Source: Phoenix dactylifera
Taxonomy: Eukaryota; Streptophyta; Magnoliopsida; Arecales; Arecaceae
DNA: 64,000 nucleotides
Assembly (NCBI RefSeq): GCF_009389715.1
Contig: NC_052399.1
Coordinates: forward strand, 29,149,146-29,213,145
Reading direction: 5' to 3'
The notes under the pieces are model-generated. The model was not told where the DNA came from, searched no databases, and saw nothing but the letters and a program-made list of their open reading frames with translations. The position numbers and the translations under genes are program-made. Below, piece by piece: positions 12,823-24,016 of this stretch (the stretch's first letter is position 1; every line of letters starts with the position of its first letter).

Positions 12823-13047
12823 TGTGGCACTGCTACGGAGTCTGATACCGAAACGGAGAATCTTGCTTTTCAGCGCATTTTAGAAAAACTAACATTCTGC
12901 AGCTTACCATCCCCGTCTACAGAGGTAGGTGTACATGAAGAAAGAGAAGGAACTGCAGTGGTGCAATACAAACAGCTAATTGATCGTGCATCACATGCCA
13001 CAGAAGCCATGTTTCTTCCTACACAGCCATATGGAGCCCTGAAATAA
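12823..13047 (+). pseudogene. Orphan open frame ending in a stop, unrecognised gene fragment
   Basis: A frame of 74 codons runs from just after a TAG at 12820-12822 to TAA at 13045-13047. It has no ATG near its start but a balanced, protein-like composition: SDTENLAFQRILEKLTFCS, then HEEREGTAVVQYKQLIDRAS and ATEAMFLPTQPYGALK at the end. TTCTGCAG before position 12903 could be an acceptor. I do not recognise the family. It sits between the cupin gene and a GGTACC-type repeat, so it may be the 3' exon of a broken or captured gene. The opposite strand is also open here with plausible splice signals, so strand is not certain. Confidence 0.4.
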
Positions 13048-14040
13048 GGGATGCTAAGGGTAAGCATGTCATACAAAATCAAACGGCCAGAAGAGCATTC
13101 CTTCTTTTCTTAAAATGTTTATATTCCATTTTATTTGAATATATTTAGCCATCTTATTTAGATGTAACCTGATCACCCTAGATAGATAGAATTGATGAAA
13201 GCAATAGAAATGACGACCACATACCTAGGTTTGCACAACAAATATATCCGTTATCTCAAAGGTGAGATAATGTAAGTGAACCAGCTTATGATCCCTTACG
13301 GCTTAAAGGTAATCTCGTGGAGCATAACCTTTGAGAGCTTGAATTTTATCATGTATTATGAGAATTTCTTCTTCTTTCTTCTAATTTTACATTCACAAAA
13401 TTTTTATATTCTAAAAATTATTTTAGTTATTCAAGTTTATTTGACATTCCAGGCTGGATCAGAAACTACATATTAGCATAAAAATCCATAATTTCATGGA
13501 AATTTTTAGTTTTGCCTGCTTTTGATCATCCACATCCACAATATCACATCTAGTAATTTTTAGTTTCAGGATATAGCATTTCATTGCGCACAGGTACATT
13601 AACCTGTACTTGGAAGCATTTGATGAGAGCTGGCAGCCTTGCAACTCAACCCTAAAATCAGAGAACCAACAGATGCCAGAACACTTGCAATATTTTTGTT
13701 CTATTCAACATCTACAAGAATCCCACAAGTAACTGCACAACTGAGACTGTAACCACAAAATCTGTCACATTTTTGTAAAATCTGGTATTAACTGATTCCT
13801 AAATTTCAGAGTCTTATGGCATGGGAATGATATACAATGAACTGCGACCACAACAAAATAAGAAACTATAAAAGATATCCTCAGATGCCAGTTTCTCCTC
13901 AACAGAAGAAAATGGTACACGTATTATCCCTGTGAAAAATAGTCTCATATCATCCATTTCAGAAGAGTCGTGGGATTAGTACAAACTGATCCAATTTTCT
14001 GAAACAGAATGCACCCAGCCAGCACAAGCAAGTAGATGAT
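13048..14040. other. Spacer between convergent cupin and TMEM87 genes
   Basis: No gene is seen. The right part should contain the 3' UTR of the minus-strand TMEM87-like gene, whose stop codon is at 14041-14043. Confidence 0.5.
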
Positions 14041-17000
14041 TTACTCTTGTTTGTCTTCTTCGATGTCCCTATTGTGTAAGGTGGTAGTATCGATGTTTAG
14101 TGCAGCCTTGGCATCCGGTGTAGCTGAAGAACCCTGGCCATCCTCAGAAGGTGTAGGTCCTGGCTTTACTAGTGAAAGAGTATCCTCACGGTCAAAGTCT
14201 TCACTTGCATCATCTGAGTAAGCATATCTGAGTGCAAGAGTGCACAGTGATATAATTGCACGGCAATTACATGAAAAGAAACCTTTTGTGAGATTCTGAG
14301 CCATTAATTTCAGTATTTGACTTGTTTATATAGTGCAAGCAACAATGTATTAAGAAATCAGTGCAAGTAACATCTGATTTTCTGGATGCTTACTAAAAGA
14401 AGCCAATAACGATAATCACTATCAGAAATAAAAGAAGGCTAATGCCATATAATCTTCCAGTTGATTAATATTCTTTTTTTAAAGAGAGGTGAGCAGATGA
14501 TTAGCTAATTCAGTGAAATGCATAACAAACATGGAGTAGAAGGAAAAAATTTAGATTGAAGGAAAACCAAATTGTAGGACTGCTAGGTACCAGGACTTTA
14601 CCTCATTGAGTTATGAGAGGGTGTCCAGAGAGCACAGATCACACAGAGAACGGAAAAGGAGAGAACCTGCCAAAAGGCAGGAATGATCCAAGCACTTTGC
14701 CAACGCTCATTGTACTCATCAGTTGACTTGAAGTAAAGCTGCAGGAAGACAACTACCTCATCATGGCCGAAAATGCAACCCAGAATAAAAATTCAAAAGT
14801 AGGGATGAGCATCTACAAAGTAACAGAAAAATAACATGGTAGGTTTTTGAATATGGGGAAAAAATAAGGGGTGTTTCCAGATTCACAATCACAAGATGTA
14901 AGAGACACCAAAGCACTGTGTTCTACTTCTATGGATGTCCTGATCTGAACCCCAAAAAATGTGTAGAAAGCCTCTAATTTCAAAGAATAAGTGATTTAGC
15001 ACCACCTAAGCTTGCAGTTGGAATCGGATGTACAAGTTAATAAAGTACAGCCACTTGGTATAATATAGTGCATCGATTTCTACAGTATTCTGCCCTGTTA
15101 TGAGTGTGGCAAATGATAGATGAATATTACCTCATAACCAATCCAGCCAACAGATACAATAACAGCAACAGCCAATGCATTTGTGAATTTCCTATAGATG
15201 TCTATCTTAGCCATCAACCGCCTTGCCTGTTCCCCATCAAAGACATACCAATAGTGGTGAAGCCATTATCCTTCAAAATTTTGAGAATTAAGTTCTATGT
15301 CAAAAAAATGTAAATTAGTTTGAAGAAATATGGTGTAGGGGAGAAACAACGGTATCTTAACGATAGCAAAGCAATAAGAAATACATGTTGTGTTTCAAAG
15401 AACAAACAATCAGTAAGGCAATATCAAGTGGGTACACACCCGGAGTTTGTCCAATGTTTTGGAGAGAGAATTAAATATCCAGAGAATGAAGAAAGCATCC
15501 AAAACTGACACTGGAAGAACCAGGAACAATCTTGCTTTTCCAGAAAGATCACTTACAGCCCCAACATTCTCTACCAATTCAAGAACTTCAGAAGCTAGAA
15601 GAAATGTTGCTCCAAGTGTAAGCACCTTTGACGTGAGACCACCCAGAGTAGGCCTGACAACACCAAACCCCATAGAAACAACAAGGATGATAACGCGTGA
15701 GACTGTTCTTTTGACTGTACCAAATGTTACAGCCCAAAATGTGATCCCCTTTGGTCGGGCTCCAGCTTTATTGAACTCTGCATACTCAAAGTACCATAAT
15801 GCCATTTCAAACATGCCCAATGCAATGACAAATGTTATGCAGTTCTGAAGTGGAAGGATCTCCCTCCAAAACCTTGCATACTGAGAGAACCAAAAAATTC
15901 CAAGTATCACAAAAGCAAGAGACATGAATCCATAAAAATTCATGAGAGGGGCCATCCTTCCTGGTAGGTAGCCAGTTGGATTTTTCCACACGGTCTTTCC
16001 TTCAATAACCAGTCCATCAAGTGCAGGGTCACAGTAGATGAAGTACAGGTTATACATCCCAGTTCTGGTGATGGTTATAGTTTGGGATGGTAATGTCGTG
16101 ACAGGATCTTTTCCATTGAAAGAAGCAACAAACACTCGAGGCCAGTCGGGGTTCTGGGAGGAGGGGCGGTAAATGATCACACCTTGAGTGCACACGCCTA
16201 ATTTTGCCAGATCAGGAGTGCAGCAAATAGCTCTCTGACCACCATAGGCTGACCCACCAATTGACTCTCGATCATCAATCTCAAAAACTATGACTTGCAC
16301 CTTCACCGAATCAGTGTCCTGACTGGCTGCAACAGCTTTCTCCGACCTTCTGAAAGTGATCTTTTCAAACCTGATTTCGTGGGGTACAAAAGTGTTAAAA
16401 GAACAATTCAAGGTTAAGAGGGATATGGTGAAATTAGATACTGCACAAGGCTCAAGCTAAAGCACTACATCTAAATTCTCTGATTTTAAAAGTTTTGAGT
16501 ACTGAAATTGTGAGCACTGACAGCTATTACAGTTATCATTTCTTAATTCGAATTCCGAAATGAAGGACTTCAAAATATTATTTGAAGCCTTCCTCATTTT
16601 AGATTCAGGTTTAAAAGGTTTCAACCAAACCAGACCCGAGCTGGTCCCAGAATCAGATGGGCAACTTCCAATTATTTTGCTCAGTTTCAGGTGAAAAGTT
16701 TTAGTCCTTAAAAATTCCAGCTGAATCAGCCGGAACCTATTTCTATGTAACATTTTCAGTAGGCCCTATAAAAGCAGAAGCTTTTAGACATGCCCCGACT
16801 CCAAACATCCCTTTCATACCGTAAACATTAACTAGATCCCATATGCTTTTCTTAATTGTACCTTAAGTTTGAACATTGGTTAGGACCTCAAGCTCCCAGA
16901 AAAACAATATCTTTCACCTAACCATGTCCCAGAGGACCCATTGGGAACGGCATAGCAGATTTGATCACTTCGCCAACCGAAAATTTTCAACACGATCATT

Positions 17001-17578
17001 AAATTCACGTAGATACTGGTTAGTTAGAATTGCGAGAAGAAAACTAGTGTTTTGAGGGCTGAATTCACTCTGTCCGTATCAGAATAGAGTCCCAATGTTT
17101 CACATAGAAACGGAGCAAACAGGAGCACAGAAAGATCCCCCCGCACGGCCGCATCTAAATCTACGACCCACTTCTCCGATCCACAGTGACCACTTCGCAC
17201 CAGATGTCAACACCGACAGCTCCAATTCGCTCCCAAAATTTCCCCCGGGAAAACCCTCACACTCCGAAAAAACCTAGATTTCCAAGGACGATAGATCTGG
17301 TAAAGAGATCGCAATACAACACGGATGGGCACTGGCACGAGGGATTACCGGATGAAGGAGACGCCATTTCCGGCAGCGGAGGCGTTGGGGCTGGGGAGGG
17401 AGGCGTAGAGGCCCTCGCTTCCGCCGTGAAGGACAAAGGCGTTGCCTTTGGCCGCGAACTTCTCCCCCGTGTAGTCGTGGACCGAGGCATCGCCCGAGCA
17501 GGCGAAGAGGAGGAGGACTCCTTGGATGAGGAGAAGAAGAGGAGAAGAAGAGGAGATAGGAGGATCGAAGTGCGCCAT
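14041..17578 (-). CDS. TMEM87-type GOLD-domain seven-transmembrane protein
   Basis: Five exons on the minus strand: 17578-17349, 16370-15440, 15226-15131, 14738-14602 and 14227-14041, in phase to about 526 aa. The first ATG (17578) gives a signal peptide (PLLLLIQGVLLLFACSGDAS); the longer upstream frame is not supported by the family start. The luminal half has YGGQRAICCTPDLAKLGVCT and the GOLD-like region with YNLYFIYCDPALDGL. Seven hydrophobic helices follow, from about residue 190 to 430 (MNFYGFMSLAFVILGIFWF; GMFEMALWYFEYAEFN; VSMGFGVVRPTLGG; SVLDAFFILWIFNSL; FTNALAVAVIVSVGWIGYE; IPAFWQVLSFSVLCVICALW). The C-terminus is acidic and cytosolic. This is the Lung_7-TM_R family, TMEM87 branch, in Golgi/endosome traffic in other organisms; ligand-receptor activity is not shown in plants. 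Introns are 214-978 bp except as given by the exon bounds. Confidence 0.94.
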
Positions 17579-17829
17579 TGGATCAGAGAAGAGAAAGAGA
17601 CAGCTCTCTTTTCTCCAAGGGGGAGTAGTGAGTGAGAGCTGGATCTGGACTGGAGTTATTACCAGGAGTCCACATAGAGAGAGAAGAAGAAGAAGAAAGG
17701 TGTCGGTATTTAGAGAGACTTTATTTGAAGACCGTAACCGGGGACGGGGCGTTCGCTTTCTATTTTTCAGTCTCCAGTAGTCGGCGAGAAGGGTGAGTTT
17801 TGTCGTCTTGGTCAAGATAAATCGTTAAA

Positions 17830-18136
17830 ATCCGAGATATCGACCGTTAAGAGTATATTCATATCAAACAGCATTTTTTAATTACTTTTACTTTCTTAAA
17901 GATAGTTTTAAATTAATAAATATTAAAATTGATATTTAAATAATTTTAAATTTATTCTATCTGTGTACATATTGATATTTTGGCTTTGGGGATGTCGGTC
18001 GAGAACCCCAACAAAAAAAAATGTTTTAAATATTAAACCGAGACCTGGATTCATCGCATTCCTCGGGATGACTAATATATATCTTGGTCACTGAAAACTA
18101 AAATTTTTAAGAAATTAAAAAAATTGCTACTGAGGT
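17830..18136. other. AT-rich 5' flank of the TMEM87-like gene
   Basis: A 300-bp AT-rich stretch upstream of the minus-strand gene. It would include its promoter, but no specific element is clear. Confidence 0.4.
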
Positions 18137-18520
18137 AGTACTTAGTAGCTCAGTAAAACTAGGTCTTTACTTCCACCTGTACGGTCCGAGTTCGATTAAA
18201 TGTGGAGACCGCATGCTCCCTGCTCGGACACGTGGGGTGAGAGGGCTTATTGGTCCGCTGATAGCCTTGATGATGCCGAATGTGACGTACTCACATGGAG
18301 AAATCGTGCCGAAGCCCAGAGGGATAACCGAGTCGGACTCACGGATGAGGAGAGTATGAGTAAAAACGGCCGGCGTGCCCAACATACGGTCAGTTCTGCC
18401 CGCATCGAACATTCTTCTGACAGAATGGGAGCCCAATGGGGGCTGTTGCGTGGGGATGGGCTTGTCTTTCCTTTCTCCTTCCCTCTTTCCTAAGAAACAA
18501 TAAAAAATAAAAAAATAACA
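18137..18520 (+). mobile_element. Possible tRNA-related SINE
   Basis: TAGCTCAGTAAAACTAGG at 18146 resembles a pol III A box, and GGTCCGAGTTCGATT at 18183-18197 resembles a B box about 35 bases on. A GC-rich body follows to about 18490, then an A-rich tail near 18495-18520. Box spacing and tail fit a SINE. I could not find a target duplication, and the B box deviates from GGTTCGANNCC. Confidence 0.35.
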
Positions 18521-21040
18521 AAATTTAAAGGTATGCCTCCTACGTTCTTACAACCCTGAAGCAAATAAAAAAAGTGCCCTCTAGATCTATGTTTCAATTG
18601 ATTTCTTAATAAGGGAAGATGAGACATGGCATCAACAGTCATGGAAGAAGAGCACGAACTGTTGCACCAGAGATGGTTGTGTTTTTCTCTTTTTTTTTAT
18701 CTCCTTTAATTTTGAATCTTGTATAACTAGACGATAAGCATAAATAATAGAACATGCTAAGATACACACGACCTTGGATTAGATAATCTATTTGCCTTTA
18801 TTTCCCCAATTTCCATTATAATCGAATAAATGGACTACAATTTTTACTTAGAGAAAGGGAGGAAAGTTCACTCATCCTACAGTTATCTAACTCTAAATAC
18901 TTAAGCATGCGTGATTCAAGATTCGAAACTTGAACTCTAGGTTTTCGGGAGGACATGGTCACCAGGACAAGTCTTATTTCATAACCATAGGTCCCAATTA
19001 TTAGATATAGGTCTCTAGAAATCCTTCATCAATTACCTTTCCATAATCCATTCTCATAGCTTCAAGTAGTGTTATCTTGCCCCTACTTTTTAAGCTGCTT
19101 CAAATCTTCCTTCCATCTTAGTCGTTTCTCTACAAATTTATTCTTAAATTCTTCCACTGTAATGCCTCTTTTAGGATACTCAGTCTTAACCAAATTCTTC
19201 ATAATTTTACTGGAAATCCATCAAAGCTCCTCATCCCCACCATGTTCATCTTATGTGATTAGATAATTTTACTACTTAACACTTTAGTACAATCAAGGAT
19301 TTAGCAGTGTACTAGCAATACTGGATTCTACTGATTATGAAGGTACTGAGATGTCTCCAATACTAATACCATACTAATATTATGAAGCTAAGCTGATTGG
19401 TACCTTCTTCTCCACCTAAGAGTTCTAGTAATGAGGAATAACCACTGTGTTCTTAAAGAAAACTCGGAATTCTTAGCAAAAAAAGAAAACTCGGTATGGA
19501 AGCACTATGGAGAGCTCAAACTTTGGTGTGAACAATTCAAAATTTTTGGATGCCAATATGACTTGAACTAGTTTATCAAACACCTGCATCGAGGGTTCTT
19601 CATTGATTGGATCTTAGACATATTACTTTAGTTGAATTGAATCAAGCTCCATAATTTTATACTAGCATCAATGCTTGAAAACCAACCTGTCTAGCATCCA
19701 ATTATGTGGATAGGTGGCATTAGACTCTCTTAAGATTATTGTTCTACTCGAGATATTAGGTTGTCATACCATGAATCATACATAGACATGCACTTATATC
19801 ACATCTTAGCTCTCGTAGTCTTTGTCAATATAAATTGATATATCTAGAGGTATTGGTTGATACAAATCAATATGCTAGCTGATCTCTCTCTTACTCGCTT
19901 TCTCTCTCTTCCCAGCTTATTGACCATTTCATCAAGAATATAAAATGAGACTAAGAATCAAGAAGATGGGGAGGACAAACTGGACATGTCGACCGAGCTT
20001 TTTCAATCTCCTTTTAACGATATATCTCAAATAAAAACACAAGAATTAGTAAATATTAATAAAAGTAATGTCTAAAAGTAGTAGCTAATCTTGATACTAC
20101 TCTATCGGCGAAGATCTCTAAATAAATCAAAAATGAACTCTAAATATCTCGATTTTTTTGCCTCCATCTTGGCTCTGTAAATTGGCATATTGCTTCATCT
20201 TAATATTGGCCGCCTACTCAAATGATTGACATGTCATCTTTCTCCTTGGCACTCCTAATCAGATGTTTTATATAAAAGATTTGAGTTGAACAGGATGAAG
20301 GAATTACTTCCTTTGCCCTAATTGGATTAAGATCTAAGCTACAAGAAATAAGAATAATGTGAATTGGTTGACCTTGCTTTGTCCATGTAATTATAGTAAT
20401 TGAGTCCCCCTAAAGCAATAATGAGTGGGCTTGCAACTAGGAGAGAGCATAAGGTGTTTAGACCCAGAATATTGGTTGAAACTCATTCTATTGAACAAAT
20501 GAGGTCCATCACAAACTGAGAACGTTAATCTAGTTTGACTCCATCATTTAATCTAAAATGTCTTGTTTTATGAGAAGCTTTTAAGTCATCCATTTCTTTA
20601 CTCAACCAGGATTAACGTGTTTAGAGGTCTAATATACAAGCTTGAAATGTACCTATTAATTGAGATGAGGCAACCCAGGTTGTGCTCAATTTTAGTAAGA
20701 CCCAATTCATTTGGCATCGGTCAAGATTGGGTCAATCCTTGGGCTAGTCTGGTGCTGTTCTTAATCAAGTCTTGGCATGACAAGCTCGCTATTGAACCAG
20801 AACCCGAACCTGCACCTTTCTATAATCAGAACGGGTCTGACTCTAGTCAGGCATAATCCAAGATTTTGTTCAAAATGTCAAGATTCAAGATGGATCAATC
20901 ACCAATATAAATCACTCTGAACTACTTGATGGGCTCCAATTACATCAGACTGGGGTTGGGATCCAATGGGTTAGGCCTGAGGTCTTTAACAGCAGAGTGA
21001 ACAGTGAAGATCTTAGGCTTGGCCTACTGATATTGCTGGA
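18521..21040. other. Intergenic DNA, no gene seen
   Basis: No supported frame or motif. A minus-strand coding-like scrap near 19075-19210 (FKNKFVEKRLRWKEDLKQ) may come from an old element, but I could not assign it. Confidence 0.5.
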
Positions 21041-21471
21041 TAGTCCTAAAACCGGATTACATAACAGTATATCGATATCCATATTTATTTTGTTTGACGA
21101 ATGCAGATTCGGATATGAATGTTAGTCGGATGCAAAAATTCATATTCCTATTTATTTTAAACAAATATGGATATAATCGAATATTGGAAGTATTTATGTA
21201 AATACGAATATAAATTGGATAATTAAACTTAAATCAAAACTATTACAAAGTATATAATAAATCAAATTAACAGTATGGATCATTTATTTTTCTTAAAAGT
21301 TTATGATTATAAATAGAATCAAATATTCAAAAATTACAAATAGAATAGTATGCTGGCAGATATCGGTATGGATACGGATATCAATTGATGCTAAAATTTT
21401 TATCGATATATAGATAGATTTGGATACAAAAGCAGATCTGGATGAATATTATTCGATCCACTTTTACCCCT
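21041..21471 (-). mobile_element. MITE copy 1 (GGATATNGATAT-rich family)
   Basis: The 431-bp block is the reverse-complement counterpart of 40109-40611. Ends are TAGTCCTAAAACCGGAT on the left and the complement of AGGGGTAAAAGTGGATCGAA on the right, similar to the other copy's ends. The interior is full of ATATCCGATAT variants. The short similar termini suggest a hAT-like MITE; no clear 8-bp duplication was found. Confidence 0.6.
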
Positions 21472-22220
21472 GCAGCTAGAGCAAAGATTTGTTGATTAAA
21501 CTTTTAAATTGTGACCAACTCAATTCCACTTAATGATCAGCTGTTGGTCCTCAAATCTACCCCTTTGGGACATTCTTTCAGGCTGGAGAAGGCCAAGTCC
21601 CGGGAGCATTTGTTTTGATGATAGAGCCAAAACCTTACAGCTTTTTCAGGCTCTCTCTGTGTGTGAGTTGTAGAATTACACATCCCTTGGATGGATACAA
21701 GAATAACATCTTGTCAAAGTGTAGGAGCTTCCGGGGGGTAATCATGCATTGAACAAGGTACAAGTCGTTTTAAATGTACTCGCCGCGCTTGTGTTCTTAG
21801 ACAGCAAGGAGTTTAAACCAGCACAGTTTTGACGTTTTGGCATGGGAGTACTAATACATCCTACTATAACAAAGGAATCACTGAAAGCTCCACGCAACGT
21901 CTGTCATATTTTCTTCAGCCACCACAATGTTGTTCAAAAACTATGCATTTTCCAACTTGGAGATCAACCATTTTTGATGTGATAATTCTGATTCTTGGTT
22001 ATCATATACGGTTACCGTCTGGTTTCATAATGATCCGAGTTACGAAGTTGGATATATAATCTTGGAGCATGTTTAAAGTTATCATTTTGAATTGCTTGTC
22101 TTGGTTAATCTCAACAAAACAATTTCATGTATGTTTTTATTTTCATTTAAATATTTTTTTTTCTTGTAGAAAGAGGTCTATCTTGACTCATCATTCCATC
22201 TATAAGATCTAAGACAACAT
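21472..22220. other. Intergenic DNA, no gene seen
   Basis: Nothing recognisable between the MITE and the degraded copia fragment. Confidence 0.5.
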
Positions 22221-23129
22221 TGTTGAAATTAGTAAAGCTGATTTTTTAGAATAATCTAGATTCATATTAATTTAAGTTCATGCAAGGATCATTAATATAT
22301 TCATATATTTATCCATCTTTACATCTTATTATAATATCTATTCATTTTTCTATGCAGACTTAGTTATATATAATTAATGTGAACGCATGTACTAGAAGTC
22401 TTTATAAAGTCTATAAAATACTTTCCTATCAGTTGTATTTGGGAACACAACCATAAGTTGATTGTTCTCCATCTTTATATTGAGTTGCTTTAATTAATTG
22501 TTCGCTCTTATTCATCTTTAGAGTTCTTTGTGTGTAGCTCACTCTTTTTCTTCGTATTGTTGTTGGCGATCTTCGGCTAGTGTGGCTTCAGTTGCGCTAT
22601 TATTTTCTACATGGTATCAAAGCTACAATCGTGGTAGCTGGTACACGATAAGATCTCTTAGTGAAGAAAATCAACTAGTGCTCTAAGATGAATTTGAGTG
22701 GTCATATTAGTAGACTTGGTGTAGAATTGCTAATCAGTTCAATTATAAAGTATGGAGAACATGCATGGTGTCTTTTATCTTGTTGGTGAAGACTTGTGGG
22801 AGGCTGTGGGTGGAGTTGATACAGTAGCTTCAGAAAATAATATGCAAAATGCTGAAGCTCTCAGGCGATGGAACCGAAAAAATGCTAAGGTAGAATTTGT
22901 CTTGAAGCGATCTATTTCTCATGGTTTGTTTGATCATATTATATGGCGGCAAGTGAAAGATGGCAACAAAAAGGATGTGGCTCAGCTGAAAATGTTAGAG
23001 AACGGGTTGGCAAATCCAACACAAGATGATCTCTCTATTGCTCAATTCTTTTTGAAAATTAAAAATCTGTGTTCAAAAATTTCTCTTTTGAATTCGGAGG
23101 AACCAAGCGTCATATTGTTTGTGGCCTAA
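22221..23129 (+). mobile_element. Degraded Ty1/copia 5' end (LTR plus broken gag)
   Basis: An LTR-like segment at 22221-22611 starts TGTTGAAAT and ends TTCTACA. It is followed at once by TGGTATCAAAGC (22612-22623), a primer-binding site for initiator tRNA-Met with one change. Downstream, a gag of the copia UBN2 type is visible: NYKVWRTCM in one frame, then LVGEDLWEAVGGVD in another, so there is a frameshift near 22770, followed by SRISHG-like and DDLSIAQFFLKIKNLCSK parts up to a stop at 23127-23129. No pol region or 3' LTR was found. It is an old truncated copy, on the opposite strand to the intact copia 660 bp away. Confidence 0.75.
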
Positions 23130-23780
23130 AACTAGAATATATATTCCTTATGTTACATCAATCCAAGGATAGGTTCAACAGCCATCTTTGAAAGAGTTTG
23201 AGAATCTCTTGTCCGCATAAGAATTCTTGGCAAAACAAATGGCTAGTGTGACTTTGGTTGCAATATCATTTCCTATATATGCACGTTTTTGCACCCTCCT
23301 ACACAGCTTGGGAATGCGATTTTGTCGTGCCCAACCTTGAGGAATTTAAGTGAAATGAGTTCCCGAGATTCAGTATCGCCATGCATGCTGGAAAGAATCT
23401 CCATGCTAAGATTTTCTAAAGACAACATGAAGATCATGCATCAGCAAAATGGATGACGTACGGGTGCATGGCTTTTGGCAGAGCAGAAATTTATCATAAA
23501 CACCTATGGGAGTTCCAACCGAGAAACACATGTAACACAAGATCCATATATGACACCATTGAACCTTCTTCTCCCAAGGTGGTGCATGAATGGCGCCATG
23601 CTTGTGGACTGGACGATGTCTCATCGTTGTGATTGCTAATAGTGTTTGTTCACCATGACCACGGTCATTGATGGATTAGTAAATTTTATTCGAGAAAACC
23701 ACTCAAGGTTTCTCTCTAGTATGATAACGCGAAATTTCTGTATGTGGTTCTTTCATTGCAATATATTTCAATTGCTTTTC
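23130..23780. other. Spacer between two copia elements
   Basis: No gene seen. It may include more decayed sequence of the upstream copia fragment. Confidence 0.45.
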
Positions 23781-23785
23781 AATAG

Positions 23786-24003
23786 TGTTGAGAGAGAGAT
23801 GAAGAGGATAGAGAAACAAGGAAGAAAAGCATATGCTTGTATACTTCTTCATTCTCAGAACAGTGTCATAGCCCTCTCTTTTATAGATGAGGGTGGCTGT
23901 GTACAAGTAAGGTACAGCTAAGATACAGCTACTATACAGCTACAAGACAAGACAAGTCACACTCCTATATAGCTATAGGACAAGACAAATCATACAGCTA
24001 ACA
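23786..24003 (-). repeat. Copia 3' LTR (218 bp)
   Basis: On the + strand it runs TGTTGAGAG to CAGCTAACA. On the element strand it begins TGTTAGCTG and ends CTCAACA. It is identical to 28697-28914 except at 23919. Short ATACAGCTA subrepeats occur inside, and TATATAGC at about 23967 may be the promoter TATA box on the minus strand. Confidence 0.97.
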
Positions 24004-24012
24004 TCCTCCCTC
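24004..24012 (-). other. Copia polypurine tract
   Basis: On the minus strand GAGGGAGGA abuts the 3' LTR. It is the expected primer for plus-strand DNA synthesis. Confidence 0.85.
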
Positions 24013-24016
24013 AAAC

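Noticed and set aside
16457..16753. Minus-strand open frame in intron 1 of the TMEM87-like gene
   Set aside because: It lies wholly in the intron and matches no part of the family protein.
17579..17815. Upstream Met in frame with the TMEM87-like exon 1
   Set aside because: The ATG at 17578 yields a proper signal peptide and family-like start; the extension has no such features and contains leader-like sequence.
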